Source of the DNA: Saccharomonospora sp. CUA-673
Lineage (GTDB): Bacteria; Actinomycetota; Actinomycetes; Mycobacteriales; Pseudonocardiaceae
Reading direction: 5' to 3'
NCBI RefSeq assembly: GCF_001942305.1
Contig: NZ_MKKE01000003.1
Span: 62,001 to 126,000 of the forward strand
Length of the DNA: 64,000 nucleotides
How positions within the stretch are numbered: the stretch's first letter is position 1; every line of letters starts with the position of its first letter. Shown here one piece after another: positions 52,977 through 62,099 of the stretch. The notes under the pieces were generated by a model that was given only the letters and a program-made list of their open reading frames with translations, ran no database searches and was not told the DNA's origin. The translations under genes were made by a program, and so were the position numbers.

Positions 52977-53741
52977 CTACTCCCAGCGGAAGAGCTTTGC
53001 GGCGATCGCGGTCGCGGTCACGGCGATACCCGCCATTATGGCGATCTGCAGCCAGAAGGGCTGCCCACCGGCGGTGGCGGTGATCTCGCCCGCCTCCGCG
53101 GACCACGCCGCGGTGAGAGCCTGCAGCCCGGGCGGGACGAACTCGCCGACCTCCCGCAGCACGTCGGGCATGAGGACACGGGGCAGGAAGGCCCCGCCGA
53201 AGAACATCAGCGCCACGAACAGGACGGTGCCCAGCTGGTTCGCCGCGCTGCTCGTGCGGGCCACGGCCGCGGAGAGCATGCCGATGCCGAGCAGTGCCGC
53301 ATAGCCGGCGACGAAGGCGACGCCGAACTCGAGGGGCCGCTCGGGCGGCGCGATGTCCAGGAGCGCCCACGCGACGACGATCATGAGCGCCGCGGAGCCG
53401 ACCACCGCGGCCGAGGCGACGATCGTCTGCGCGAGCAGGACGCTCCGCGGGTGTGCGGGGGTGGTCGACAGCCTGCGCAGGATGCTGCGCTCGCGATACG
53501 TCGCGATCACCGCCGGGACGTGCTGCACGGCGATCATCACCATCCCGAACACCAGCGCGGTCGGCGCCCAGATGTCGATGGACCGGAGCCCGCCGTTGCC
53601 CGGCGAGGCCTCTCTGAGCGCCGGGACCGTCCCCAGTGCGAGCAGGAGCCCCGCCGGGAACAGCACGCCGAACAGGACGGTGGTGGAGTCTCGGAGGAAG
53701 AGTTTCGTCTCGACCTTGACCATGTTGGTCAGCGCGGACAT
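52977..53741 (-). CDS. ABC-2 type exporter permease
   Basis: A 254-residue protein with six predicted membrane helices. The amphipathic start KVETKLFLRDSTTVLFGVLF and the central RERSILRRLSTTPAHPRSVL loop are typical of ABC-2 (DrrB-like) permeases. It forms an exporter with the ATPase encoded 2 bp upstream. The substrate, perhaps a hydrophobic drug or lipid, is not readable. Confidence 0.9.
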   Translation of the reverse strand: MSALTNMVKVETKLFLRDSTTVLFGVLFPAGLLLALGTVPALREASPGNGGLRSIDIWAPTALVFGMVMIAVQHVPAVIATYRERSILRRLSTTPAHPRSVLLAQTIVASAAVVGSAALMIVVAWALLDIAPPERPLEFGVAFVAGYAALLGIGMLSAAVARTSSAANQLGTVLFVALMFFGGAFLPRVLMPDVLREVGEFVPPGLQALTAAWSAEAGEITATAGGQPFWLQIAIMAGIAVTATAIAAKLFRWE

Positions 53742-53743
53742 GG

Positions 53744-54676
53744 TCAGCCCTCCTTCCGGAGCTGTGCCGGGGATTCCGGGGCTCGTCCGGTGAAGGCCAG
53801 GAACGCGTCGTCGAGATTGCCCTGGTCGACGCGGAGGTCATGGGCCACGACCTCCGCCCTGGCAAGAGCCCCCGCGACGCTGCTCAGCAGCTGCCCCGTG
53901 CCCGTGACCGACCAGCGACCCTCGACGACCTCGACCTGGTTCACGTCGGGAAGCTCGGTCAGAACCGTCTTGTCCAGCGGTTGGTCCACGCGGAACCGAA
54001 CCTGCTGCAGCGCGCTCGTCTGCGCGATCAGCCCCGCCGGCGTGTCCACAGCGGCGACCCGGCCGCCGTCGATGACGGCGATCCGATCGCTGAGGCGCTC
54101 CGCCTCGTCCATGAAGTGCGTGACGAGGAGGATCGTGACGCCCGTGTCACGAACCCGCTCGATCAGGCGCCAGGTGTCGCGCCGCGCCTGCGGGTCCAGC
54201 CCGGTCGTGAGCTCGTCGAGAATCGCCACCTTCGGACTGCCGACCAGAGCCAGCGCGATCGAGAGTCGCTGCTTCTGCCCACCGGAGAGCGCCTTGTACC
54301 GCGTATTGCGCTGCCCGGTGAGCCCCAGGAGTTCCATCAGTTCACGCCAGTCGCCGGGCTCCCGGTAGAAGGAACCGTAGAGCTCGAGCGCCTCCGCGAC
54401 CGTGATCGCGTCCGGGAAACTGCTCTCCTGCAGTTGCACGCCGAGCCGCTCACGCACCTCCGCCCGGTCCGCGACCGGGTCGAGCCCCAACACGGAGATC
54501 GAGCCCGAGTCGGGCGTGCGCAACCCGGCGATGCTCTCGACGGTGGTCGTCTTGCCCGCGCCGTTGGACCCGATGATGCCGAAGATCTCCCCCTCCTCGA
54601 CGGTGAAGGAGACGTCGTCGACGGCTACGCGCCGTCCGTAACGCTTGTGCAGATGTCGTACTTCCAAGGCCGTCAT
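53744..54676 (-). CDS. ABC exporter ATP-binding protein
   Basis: A 310-residue ATPase. Walker A GIIGSNGAGKTTTVESIAG (residues 34-52), signature YKALSGGQKQRLSIALAL near 135, Walker B KVAILDELTTGLDP and switch His LLVTHFMDEAERL. The C-terminal 80 residues form the extra domain seen in DrrA-like drug exporters. It is the first gene of the four-gene operon with permease, kinase and regulator. Confidence 0.92.
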   Translation of the reverse strand: MTALEVRHLHKRYGRRVAVDDVSFTVEEGEIFGIIGSNGAGKTTTVESIAGLRTPDSGSISVLGLDPVADRAEVRERLGVQLQESSFPDAITVAEALELYGSFYREPGDWRELMELLGLTGQRNTRYKALSGGQKQRLSIALALVGSPKVAILDELTTGLDPQARRDTWRLIERVRDTGVTILLVTHFMDEAERLSDRIAVIDGGRVAAVDTPAGLIAQTSALQQVRFRVDQPLDKTVLTELPDVNQVEVVEGRWSVTGTGQLLSSVAGALARAEVVAHDLRVDQGNLDDAFLAFTGRAPESPAQLRKEG

Positions 54677-54744
54677 ACGGCGAAGTTACGAGCGCACCCG
54701 CCCCATGACCTCGACCGGAGCGGCTGCCCCGCGGTTGATTCGCG

Positions 54745-54764
54745 CATCCACCGTTCGGTGGATG
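54745..54764. promoter_or_regulatory. Perfect palindrome upstream of the ABC operon
   Basis: CATCCACCGTTCGGTGGATG has 9-bp arms with a 2-base centre. It lies 68 bp before the ATPase start codon and 18 bp after the stop of the YbjN-like gene, so it could be an operator for the exporter operon. Alternatively it is the terminator of the mshA-ybjN transcript. Confidence 0.45.
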
Positions 54765-54781
54765 GACAGCGAGTCGCGGCC

Positions 54782-55312
54782 CTAGTGGTCGTCGGTGAGG
54801 GAGCCCGGGGTGTGGTCGGCGCTCGGCTCGATGAGGTGCTTGAAGGCTTGCAGGTTGGCCAGGGGTTCGCCGCGGCTGACGCGCCAGTCCCACTCGCGTC
54901 GGATCGACGTCGCGAAACCCAGCTCGAGCAGGGCGTTGAAATCGCCGTCCGAGGTCTCCAGCACCTGGCCGAGGATCTTGTCGACCTCCTCCGCCGACAC
55001 CGTGCCCAGACCGAACCGGCCCACCAGGTAGATGTCGCCCGAGGCGTCGATCGTGTAGGCCACGCCGTAGAGCTTGGCGTTCCGGCGCAGCAGGAACCGG
55101 TAGACGTCCTCGTGCGCCTCGTCCGGCCGCCGGCACACGAACGCCTCCACGGCCAGCGAATGCTCCCGCACCACCAGCCACGCGTTCGTCTGCAACTTCT
55201 TCGTGCCGGGCAGGGTCACGAAGAAGACGCCTTCCCCGCGGCGGTCGTACGGCACCTCCGCCGCCTCCAACGCCGCCTGCACCGTCGCCGCCGAGGCCTC
55301 CGGCGAACTCAC
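54782..55312 (-). CDS. YbjN-domain protein (Rv0487 type)
   Basis: A 176-residue soluble protein with the YbjN fold: [40 protein letters not shown] and [20 protein letters not shown]. Such proteins resemble type III secretion chaperones, but their role in actinobacteria is unknown. The GTG at 55312 overlaps the mshA stop by 4 bases, so it is translated with MshA, the conserved arrangement. Confidence 0.85.
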   Translation of the reverse strand: MSSPEASAATVQAALEAAEVPYDRRGEGVFFVTLPGTKKLQTNAWLVVREHSLAVEAFVCRRPDEAHEDVYRFLLRRNAKLYGVAYTIDASGDIYLVGRFGLGTVSAEEVDKILGQVLETSDGDFNALLELGFATSIRREWDWRVSRGEPLANLQAFKHLIEPSADHTPGSLTDDH

Positions 55313-56660
55313 ACCGCCACCTCCAACGCGGCACGCCGGAACGCGCCCCGCGCATCGGCATAGCTGCCCAACAGCACGTCCGTGGTGCTCCGCCACGAGA
55401 ACCGGCGCGCATGCCGCACCGCACCCTCGGCCAGCACGTCGCGCCGCGCCAACGCCGCGTCGGCCAGCGCGTCCGCCCAGTCCCGCGCCCGGTGCGAACC
55501 GACCAGCAGCCCCGACTCGCCGTGTGCCACCGCCACCGGCAGTCCGCCCACCGACGCCGCCACCACCGGGGTGCCGCACGCCTGCGCCTCCAACGCCACC
55601 AACCCGAACGACTCGTTGTGGCTCGGCACGGCCACCACGTCGGCCGCGCGGTAGACGTCGACCAGGCCGTCCCCGCCCTGCGGCGGCAGGAATCGCGTCA
55701 GGTCGGCGATCCCCAACGACGCGGCCAGGGCCTTCAACGACTCCGGCTGCTCCAGGCCCGTGCCCGACGGGCCGCCCGCCACCAGCACCACCAGCCGGCG
55801 GCGCAGCTCCGGCCGCGTCCGGACCAGCTCCGCCGCGGCCCGCAACAACACGTCCGGGGCCTTCAACGGCTGGATGCGGCCCGCGAACGCCAACACGATC
55901 GCCTCGCCCGACAGACCCAACCGGCGCCGCGCGGTCGCCTGCGCATCCCGCGCGCCCGGGCGGAAACGCTCCAGGTCGACCCCCGGCGACACGGTCCGCA
56001 CGGCACGGCGGTCGGCGTCGTACAGGTCGACGAGCTGCTCGGCCTCGACATCGGTGTTGACGATCAGCTGGTCCGCCTCGTCGACCACCTGCTGCTCGCC
56101 GATCACGCGCGTGCGCGGTTCGGGGGTGTCGCCCTCGGCGAGCGCCGCGTTCTTCACCTTCGCCAGCGTGTGCGCCGTGTGCACCAACGGAACGCCCCAG
56201 CGGTCGCGCGCCAGCCAGCCCACCTGCCCGGACAGCCAGTAGTGCGAATGGATCAGGTCGTAGTAGCCCGGCTCGTGGAACGCCTCGGTGCGCAGGACGC
56301 CGTTGGTGAACGCGCACAACTGCGCGGGCAGCTCCGCGCGCGAGAGCGGCTCGAACGGCCCGGCCGGGATGTGCCGCACGAGCACCCCGGGCGCAGTTCG
56401 ACGACGGGCGGCTGGTCCGACGCGGTCGCGCGCGTGAACACCTCGACCTCGACGCCGCGCCGCGCCATCTCCTGGGCGGTCTGCGCGATGTAGACGTTCA
56501 TGCCGCCCGCGTCCCCGGTGCCCGGCTGCTCCAACGGCGAGGTGTGCACCGACAGCACCGCCACCCGGCGCGGCTGTTGCCTCGGCTGCACCGTCGGCGC
56601 CTGTTTCGCCGCCCGAGCCGACTGCGTCGTCGCAGCCTGCCGGTACCAGGAGATCGTCAC
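55309..56660 (-). CDS. mshA: MshA, mycothiol glycosyltransferase (apparent frameshift near 56390)
   Basis: About 450 residues after restoring one base in a G run near 56390. Before the break: [20 protein letters not shown] and [20 protein letters not shown]. After it: [57 protein letters not shown] and the E-x7-E region [20 protein letters not shown]. It joins UDP-GlcNAc to inositol-1-phosphate, the first step of mycothiol synthesis. GTG 56660 overlaps the stop of the hydrolase gene by 4 bases. Confidence 0.93.
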
Positions 56661-57517
56661 CGGTTCACCTCTCTGTACGCGTCGCGGGTGAAGGTCGCCA
56701 ACTCCTCGCCGAAGACGTCGTATTCCTCTGCGAACGGAAGATGACCCACCCCAGGCAACCAACGCGTACGGGCCCCCTGAATCTTCCCCGCGGCGTATTC
56801 GGCGGCCGTGATGTCGACAACCGCGTCCCGGTCGCCGTGCACGATCAGCGTCGGCACGTCGATGCCGTTCAGCACGTCGGCCGAGGACACGGACCTGCGG
56901 AACAGCCCCGCGCGCACGTGCGCGGGCACGGCGAGGATGCCGTCGACGAGGGATTCGCCACCCGAGTCGGCGGTCATGCCGCCGCACAGCCGCCGGACCG
57001 CGGGGCGGGCGACGTCGACGTCGTTCGACAGCGCGTCGGGCAGGGCCTCGCGCATGGCCGGTCCGACCGCGCCGCCGGGCAGGTCGGGGCCCAGTTCGGT
57101 GATGGCGCCCGCGTAGACGATGCCGGCGAGACCGGCCGTGCCGTGCACGCGCACGTAGTCGGTGACGACGAGCCCGCCGTACGACCAGCCGACGACGACC
57201 GCCGGCCGGCCCGCGAACTCCAGCACGGCGGCCAGGTCGTCGGCCCACACGCGCGAGTCGCCGTAGCCGTCGGCGGGCACCTCCGACCGGCCGTGGCCGC
57301 GCAGGTCCATCGCGACGAGCCGGAAGTCGGTGGTCAGCCGGGGGTCGGACAGCTGCAACTGCCACGCGTCGGCCGACTGGGCCCAGCCGTGGACGAACAC
57401 GACCACCGGTGTCCGATCCGGCCCGTCCACCTGTCCGGCACCACCGCCGGCAGCACCGACACCGGCGACGCGGACGCCGATCCGGACCCCGTCTGCACCT
57501 CTGACCTCGGTTCGCAC
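56657..57517 (-). CDS. Alpha/beta hydrolase
   Basis: A 286-residue protein: oxyanion region [14 protein letters not shown], nucleophile elbow [16 protein letters not shown] (Ser near residue 112), acid [14 protein letters not shown] and His [14 protein letters not shown]. The fold and triad are clear; the substrate is not. It is translationally coupled to mshA (GTGA overlap), so a link to mycothiol or envelope metabolism is possible. Confidence 0.88.
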   Translation of the reverse strand: MRTEVRGADGVRIGVRVAGVGAAGGGAGQVDGPDRTPVVVFVHGWAQSADAWQLQLSDPRLTTDFRLVAMDLRGHGRSEVPADGYGDSRVWADDLAAVLEFAGRPAVVVGWSYGGLVVTDYVRVHGTAGLAGIVYAGAITELGPDLPGGAVGPAMREALPDALSNDVDVARPAVRRLCGGMTADSGGESLVDGILAVPAHVRAGLFRRSVSSADVLNGIDVPTLIVHGDRDAVVDITAAEYAAGKIQGARTRWLPGVGHLPFAEEYDVFGEELATFTRDAYREVNR

Positions 57518-57638
57518 CGGGGCAGTCTCTCATCCGGCCGGGTCGGGCCGGTTCGGGCGAATGCCGGCGTGACGAGGGTCGCCCCGTGTTCGCCCACCCA
57601 GGACTGGCGCAACGGCCGCGGATGGCCGAGACTGGTCC

Positions 57639-57745
57639 TTCGAGGGGAGTACTTCCGCCTTGGGCCTCGCCGGTCAGTACGAACGCACCGATCGCGTTCT
57701 CGGCAGGCCGCCCGAACGTTCTTCTCGGGTGAAGGAGACCTCGAA
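57639..57745 (+). promoter_or_regulatory. yybP-ykoY manganese riboswitch
   Basis: A closing stem TTCGAGG (57639) / CCTCGAA (57739) surrounds the conserved loop GGGGAGTA (57643) and the second metal-site loop CGGTCAGTACG (57671). A GGTGAAGGAGACC segment precedes the 3' arm. This matches the Mn2+-sensing yybP-ykoY class, which commonly precedes TerC-type manganese exporters, as here. The gene's ribosome site GGAGG follows 20 bp later, so control may be of transcription or translation. Confidence 0.78.
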
Positions 57746-57774
57746 CGTCTCGTCATGCGTTCGTGGAGGTCTTT

Positions 57775-58746
57775 GTGGGTTCCCCTGCCCTCTGGGCAAT
57801 CAGCATCACCGTCCTGGTCGCCCTGCTCGTCGCCGACTTCGTCATCACACGTAAACCGCACGAGGTCTCCATGAAGGAGGCCGTCGGCTGGTCGGTCTTC
57901 TACCTGGCGCTGCCGTTCGTGTTCGCCATCTACGTGTGGCTGGGCCACAGCGGCACCGAGGCGACCGAGTTCGTCACCGGATTCGTCGTCGAGAAGTCGT
58001 TGTCGGTGGACAACCTCTTCGTGTTCATGCTGATCCTCACCGGATTCGCCGTACCGGCGGCGGTGCAGCAGCGCGTGCTGCTCTACGGCATCGTCGGTGC
58101 GCTCGTGCTCCGCGGCATCTTCATCGCCATGGGCGCGGCCATGCTGAGCTCCGGCGAGTGGGCGTTCCTGGTGTTCGGCCTGATCCTGTTCATCTCCGCG
58201 GTGAAGATCCTGCTCGAGGCGCTCAAGGGCCACCAGGACGAGAAGGACCCGTCGGAGATGCGCTCGGTGCGCCTGATGCGGCGGCTCATGCCGGTCACCG
58301 ACGACTACCGCGGCACGAAGATGATCGTCCGGGAGGCCGGCAAGCGCGCCCTGACGCCGCTGGCGATCGTCGTGATCGCCGTGTTCGCCGCCGACATCGT
58401 GTTCGCCGTCGACTCGGTGCCCGCCGTGTACGGCATCACCTCGGACCCGTACCTGGTGTTCGCCACCAACGCGTTCGCCCTGCTCGGCCTGCGTGCCCTG
58501 TACTTCGTGCTGCACGCCGTGCTGGCCAAGCTGATCTACCTCAACCACGGTCTCGCGATCATCCTGGCGTTCATCGGTGTGAAGCTGGTGCTGCACTGGG
58601 CGCACGAGGTGTGGCCGGGCATTCCGGAGGTCCCGACGCCGCTGTCGCTGCTGGTGATCATCGGTGTGCTGACCACGGTGACGCTCATGAGCCTGCGCGT
58701 CTCGCGCCGCCGGGAAGAGCAGGAGAAGGCCGAGACCCAGGCGTAG
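57775..58746 (+). CDS. TerC-family membrane transporter (probable Mn2+ exporter)
   Basis: A 323-residue protein with eight or nine membrane helices. The TerC signature acidic sites are in FVVEKSLSVDNLFVFMLIL and FAADIVFAVDSVPAVYGITS. TerC proteins export manganese or help metallate exoenzymes. GTG 57775 is chosen because GGAGG (57765-57769) fits it; GTG 57763 would overlap that site. The upstream manganese riboswitch supports a manganese role. A 32-residue membrane peptide gene follows 39 bp later. Confidence 0.9.
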   Translation: MGSPALWAISITVLVALLVADFVITRKPHEVSMKEAVGWSVFYLALPFVFAIYVWLGHSGTEATEFVTGFVVEKSLSVDNLFVFMLILTGFAVPAAVQQRVLLYGIVGALVLRGIFIAMGAAMLSSGEWAFLVFGLILFISAVKILLEALKGHQDEKDPSEMRSVRLMRRLMPVTDDYRGTKMIVREAGKRALTPLAIVVIAVFAADIVFAVDSVPAVYGITSDPYLVFATNAFALLGLRALYFVLHAVLAKLIYLNHGLAIILAFIGVKLVLHWAHEVWPGIPEVPTPLSLLVIIGVLTTVTLMSLRVSRRREEQEKAETQA

Positions 58747-58785
58747 CATCGACATGGTCATGCCCTCAGCGCGGAGGAGCCGACC

Positions 58786-58884
58786 ATGGTCGCCGAGATA
58801 GTGATCATCGCGATCGTCGTCCTGGCCGCCATCATCACGGCCGGATCGCTGATCGAGGTGCGCAACAAGGGCAACAGGGACTGA
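58786..58884 (+). CDS. Small membrane peptide, 32 residues, downstream of terC
   Basis: MVAEIVIIAIVVLAAIITAG, then SLIEVRNKGNRD: a single hydrophobic helix with a short basic tail. A strong GGAGGA ribosome site lies 5 bases before the ATG. It begins 39 bp after the terC stop on the same strand and probably shares its manganese-controlled transcript. It ends 9 bp before the convergent L,D-transpeptidase gene. No family is recognised; it could be a small subunit or regulator of TerC. Confidence 0.65.
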   Translation: MVAEIVIIAIVVLAAIITAGSLIEVRNKGNRD

Positions 58885-58893
58885 GCAGGCTGC

Positions 58894-60159
58894 TCACAGG
58901 GCCGACTTGGACTTCCAGGTCTCCCAGTCGAGCAGCCAGTCCATGACGTCCGACGTCGTCGGGAAGTCGGCGATGGACCCGGTGACCTCGACGGGGTCGC
59001 CCAGCATCGCCGAGTCGAAGTAGGCCTTCGCGTCCGCGGCCCGCAGGTTCACGCAGCCGTGCGAGGTGTTGGCGCTGCCGATGTTGGCGGCGTTCTCCTC
59101 GTTCTCGTGGATGTACTCGCCGTGGTTGGAGATGCGGCAGCACCAGGTCTTCTCGAGGTCGGTGTAGCCGTACTCCTCGTTGTCGAAGATCGACGTCGGC
59201 TCCTTGGTCATGACGATGACCGTGCCGTTGGGCGTGGTGAGGTCGGGGTCGGCGTCCTTGCCGTTGCTGCACGGATAGTTCGCCACCTCGGCGCCGTCGC
59301 GGTACACGCGCATCCGGTGTTCCGGCGTGTGCACCGTGACCACCTGGTTGCGGCCGATGCGGAACGACGTCGTCACGTCGGCCTTGCCGTACGCGCCGCC
59401 GCCGTAGTGCACCCCGTAGAGCTTCGCCGTGACGGTGACCTCGGTGTGCGCGGGCCAGTACTCGCGCGGACGCCAGTCGACCTGCTGGTCGTTGAGCCAC
59501 GCCCACGCGCCCTCGACGTCGGTGGAGGTCTCCACCGACAGGGCGCGCTGGGCGGCCGCGCGGTCGCGCACCGGCGCCTCGAACTTCACGGTGACCGGCT
59601 GGCCGACGCCCACCTCGGCGTCGTCGCCCGGGTACAGCGTGGCGCGCACGACCGCGTCGGGGCGGACGGTGCCGAACGTGCCGTCGAGACTGGCCTTCCG
59701 GCCGTCGCTGCCGGTGGCCTTCGCGGCGTAGGTGTAGGTGCGGCCGTAGCCGAGGGGCTCGCCACTGACCCACTCGGTCCGTTCCTCGTCGAGGGAGCCC
59801 TGCACGGCCTCGCCGTCCTCGTTGGTCACGCGGACGTCGTCGAAGGTGCCCTCGGTGACGGTGAGCGTCACGGGCGCGGTCACGTCGACGTCGGTGGTGT
59901 CGGGTTTCGGCTGTGCGGTGATCGACGCGGCCGGGCCGGAGTCCTGGGTGGCCGGGGCGTCACCGGCCGCGTCGCCGTCGCCGGTGCAGGCGGCCAGCGC
60001 GACCGCCGGCGCCGTGACCGCCGCGACCTTGAGCACCCGCCTGCGGTCGACGCTCCGCGCGATGGCCGCGCGTCCGGTTTCCACACGCGCGATTCCCGTG
60101 TTCGCATCAACGTCGTTGTCGCCGTTGGCGCTGTTGTGGAAGTTCTTTTCGAAACGCAC
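58894..60159 (-). CDS. L,D-transpeptidase lipoprotein (LprQ/Rv0483 type)
   Basis: A 421-residue protein. The signal region has DRRRVLKVAAVTAPAVALAAC with a lipobox cysteine near residue 58, possibly Tat-exported. Two Ig-like domains (about 85-270) precede the YkuD catalytic domain, whose catalytic Cys is in SANTSHGCVNLRAADAK with the partner His in RISNHGEYIHENEE. It makes 3-3 cross-links in peptidoglycan. The position beside murB and the SDR gene matches Rv0483. Confidence 0.92.
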   Translation of the reverse strand: MRFEKNFHNSANGDNDVDANTGIARVETGRAAIARSVDRRRVLKVAAVTAPAVALAACTGDGDAAGDAPATQDSGPAASITAQPKPDTTDVDVTAPVTLTVTEGTFDDVRVTNEDGEAVQGSLDEERTEWVSGEPLGYGRTYTYAAKATGSDGRKASLDGTFGTVRPDAVVRATLYPGDDAEVGVGQPVTVKFEAPVRDRAAAQRALSVETSTDVEGAWAWLNDQQVDWRPREYWPAHTEVTVTAKLYGVHYGGGAYGKADVTTSFRIGRNQVVTVHTPEHRMRVYRDGAEVANYPCSNGKDADPDLTTPNGTVIVMTKEPTSIFDNEEYGYTDLEKTWCCRISNHGEYIHENEENAANIGSANTSHGCVNLRAADAKAYFDSAMLGDPVEVTGSIADFPTTSDVMDWLLDWETWKSKSAL

Positions 60160-60215
60160 GTTTCGTTCCTCCCTGCCCCTTTTCCGATCCCCCGCGAGCA
60201 GACCAACATTACTGT

Positions 60216-60962
60216 GTGAGCATGCCCGCCATGAGCACGCGAACCGCAGTCATCACAGGAGCCAGCGCCGGGATCGGCGCGGCCACCGCCACGTCACTCG
60301 CCGAGGCCGGATTCCACGTCGTTCTCGGGGCCCGCAGGCTCGACCGCGTCGAACAACTCGCGCGGCAGACCTCCGGAACCGCCCTGCCCCTGGACGTGAC
60401 GGACGCCGATTCCGTTGCCTCGTTCGTCGAGCAGATCCCGGAATGCCACGTGTTGGTGAACAACGCCGGTGGCGCGAAAGGACTCGAACGCGTCGAGGCC
60501 GCCGACGAGGACCACTGGCGGTGGATGTGGGAGACGAACGTGCTCGGCACGATGCGCGTCACGAAGGCCCTGCTGCCGAAACTGGTGGCGTCCGGGGACG
60601 GGCACGTGATCACGGTGACGTCGATCGCGGGCCACGAGGTCTACGACGGCGGTTCGGGCTACACGTCGGCCAAGCACGCGCAGTCGGCGCTGCACCGGAC
60701 GTTGCGTTCGGAGCACCTGGGCGACCCTGTGCGGATGACGGAGATCGTGCCGGGAGCGGTGGAGACGGAGTTCTCGGTCAACCGGTTCGACGGCGACGCC
60801 GACCGCGCCGCGAAGGTGTACCAGGGCTACGAGCCGCTGGTCGCCGAGGACGTCGCCGACGTCATCACCTTCGCCGCCACCCGCCCGCCCCACGTCAACC
60901 TCGACCAGATCGTCATGAAGCCGCGCGCCCAACTCAACGGCAGCCGCTTCCACCGCGAATAA
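60216..60962 (+). CDS. Short-chain dehydrogenase/reductase (Rv0484c type)
   Basis: A 248-residue classical SDR: TAVITGASAGIGAATATSLA (NAD(P) site), HVLVNNAGGAKGLERV, catalytic Ser in VTVTSIAGHEVYDGGSG and Y-x-x-x-K in GYTSAKHAQSALHRTL. It matches Rv0484c closely; the substrate is unknown. GTG 60216, ATG 60222 and ATG 60231 are all possible starts. None has a good ribosome site, and the transcript may be nearly leaderless. Confidence 0.88.
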   Translation: MSMPAMSTRTAVITGASAGIGAATATSLAEAGFHVVLGARRLDRVEQLARQTSGTALPLDVTDADSVASFVEQIPECHVLVNNAGGAKGLERVEAADEDHWRWMWETNVLGTMRVTKALLPKLVASGDGHVITVTSIAGHEVYDGGSGYTSAKHAQSALHRTLRSEHLGDPVRMTEIVPGAVETEFSVNRFDGDADRAAKVYQGYEPLVAEDVADVITFAATRPPHVNLDQIVMKPRAQLNGSRFHRE

Positions 60963-60988
60963 CCCCCGCGAAAGCACCACCCCCGGCG

Positions 60989-62074
60989 TTAGAGGGTGCA
61001 GGCGATGAGGAGGGGTTCGGGGCGGAGGTCGACGCCGAAGGTGGCGCGGACCCCGCCTGCGACCTCGCGGGCGAGGGTGAGCAGGTCCTCGGTGCTGGCG
61101 TCGCCGCGGTTGGTCAGCGCCAGGGTGTGCTTGGTCGACAGTGACACCCGGCCGCCGGGACCGGTGTGCCCCTTGCCGAACCCGGCGCGCTCGATCAGCC
61201 ACGCCGCGGACAGCTTCACCCCGCCGTCCGCCGGGTACTGCGGCACGGCGACATCGGCGCCGACGACGTCGGCCACGGCACGCAGCACGTCGTCGATCCG
61301 CGATTCCGGCACGATCGGGTTGGTGAAGAACGACCCGGCGCTCCACGTGTCGTGGTCGGCCGCGTCGAGCACCATGCCCTTGCGGCGCCGCAGGTCCAGC
61401 ACGGCCTCGCGCGCCCGCGCCGCGGGCACCCGCGCGCCGACCTCGACGTCCAGCGTGCGCGCCAGTTCGGCGTAGCGGATCGGCGCCGACAGCCCGTCGG
61501 CGTGGAGGGCGAAGCGCACCGACAGCACGACCCCGTCGTCGGTGCCCTTCAGCACGCTCGTGCGGTAGGCGAAGCCGAGGTCGGCGGCCGGCACGGTGCG
61601 GATCTGACCGGTGGCGCGGTCGTAGAGCTCGACCGAGTGCAGCACCTCGCTGACCTCGCAGCCGTAGGCGCCGACGTTCTGGATCGGCGTCGCCCCGGCC
61701 GATCCGGGGATGCCGGACAGGCATTCGAGCCCGCCGAAGCCCGCGGCGACGGTCGCCGCGACGTAGTCGTCCCAGTCCTGCCCCGCCTCGACGGTCGACA
61801 CGGCGGAACCATCAGCAGAAGCCGCGGCGCCGGGCAGTTCCCAGCCGGTGTTGGCGATGCGGACCACGGTCCCGTCGAACCCGGCGTCGGCGACGACGAG
61901 GTTCGACCCGCCGCCGAGCAGCAGGACCGGTTCCCCGGCGGCGTCGAGTTCGCCGACGGTTGCCGCCAGGTCGGCCGCCGTGGACGCCTCGACGAAGCGG
62001 CGGGCGGGGCCGCCCAGTCGCAGCGTGGTGTACGCGCGCAGGTCGTGGGAGGTGGACGTTTCGGCAGTGCTCAC
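60989..62074 (-). CDS. murB: MurB, UDP-N-acetylenolpyruvoylglucosamine reductase
   Basis: A 361-residue FAD enzyme: YTTLRLGGPARRFVEAST, VLLLGGGSNLVVADAGFDG, ECLSGIPGSAGATPIQNVGA (FAD site), and the catalytic Ser in WSAGSFFTNPIVPES. It reduces the enolpyruvyl group to make UDP-MurNAc. GTG 62074 is used, leaving 25 bp to the divergent DUF2505 gene, so the two share a very compact promoter region. Confidence 0.94.
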   Translation of the reverse strand: MSTAETSTSHDLRAYTTLRLGGPARRFVEASTAADLAATVGELDAAGEPVLLLGGGSNLVVADAGFDGTVVRIANTGWELPGAAASADGSAVSTVEAGQDWDDYVAATVAAGFGGLECLSGIPGSAGATPIQNVGAYGCEVSEVLHSVELYDRATGQIRTVPAADLGFAYRTSVLKGTDDGVVLSVRFALHADGLSAPIRYAELARTLDVEVGARVPAARAREAVLDLRRRKGMVLDAADHDTWSAGSFFTNPIVPESRIDDVLRAVADVVGADVAVPQYPADGGVKLSAAWLIERAGFGKGHTGPGGRVSLSTKHTLALTNRGDASTEDLLTLAREVAGGVRATFGVDLRPEPLLIACTL

Positions 62075-62099
62075 AACCCGCAACGGTACTGTCCTGCAC

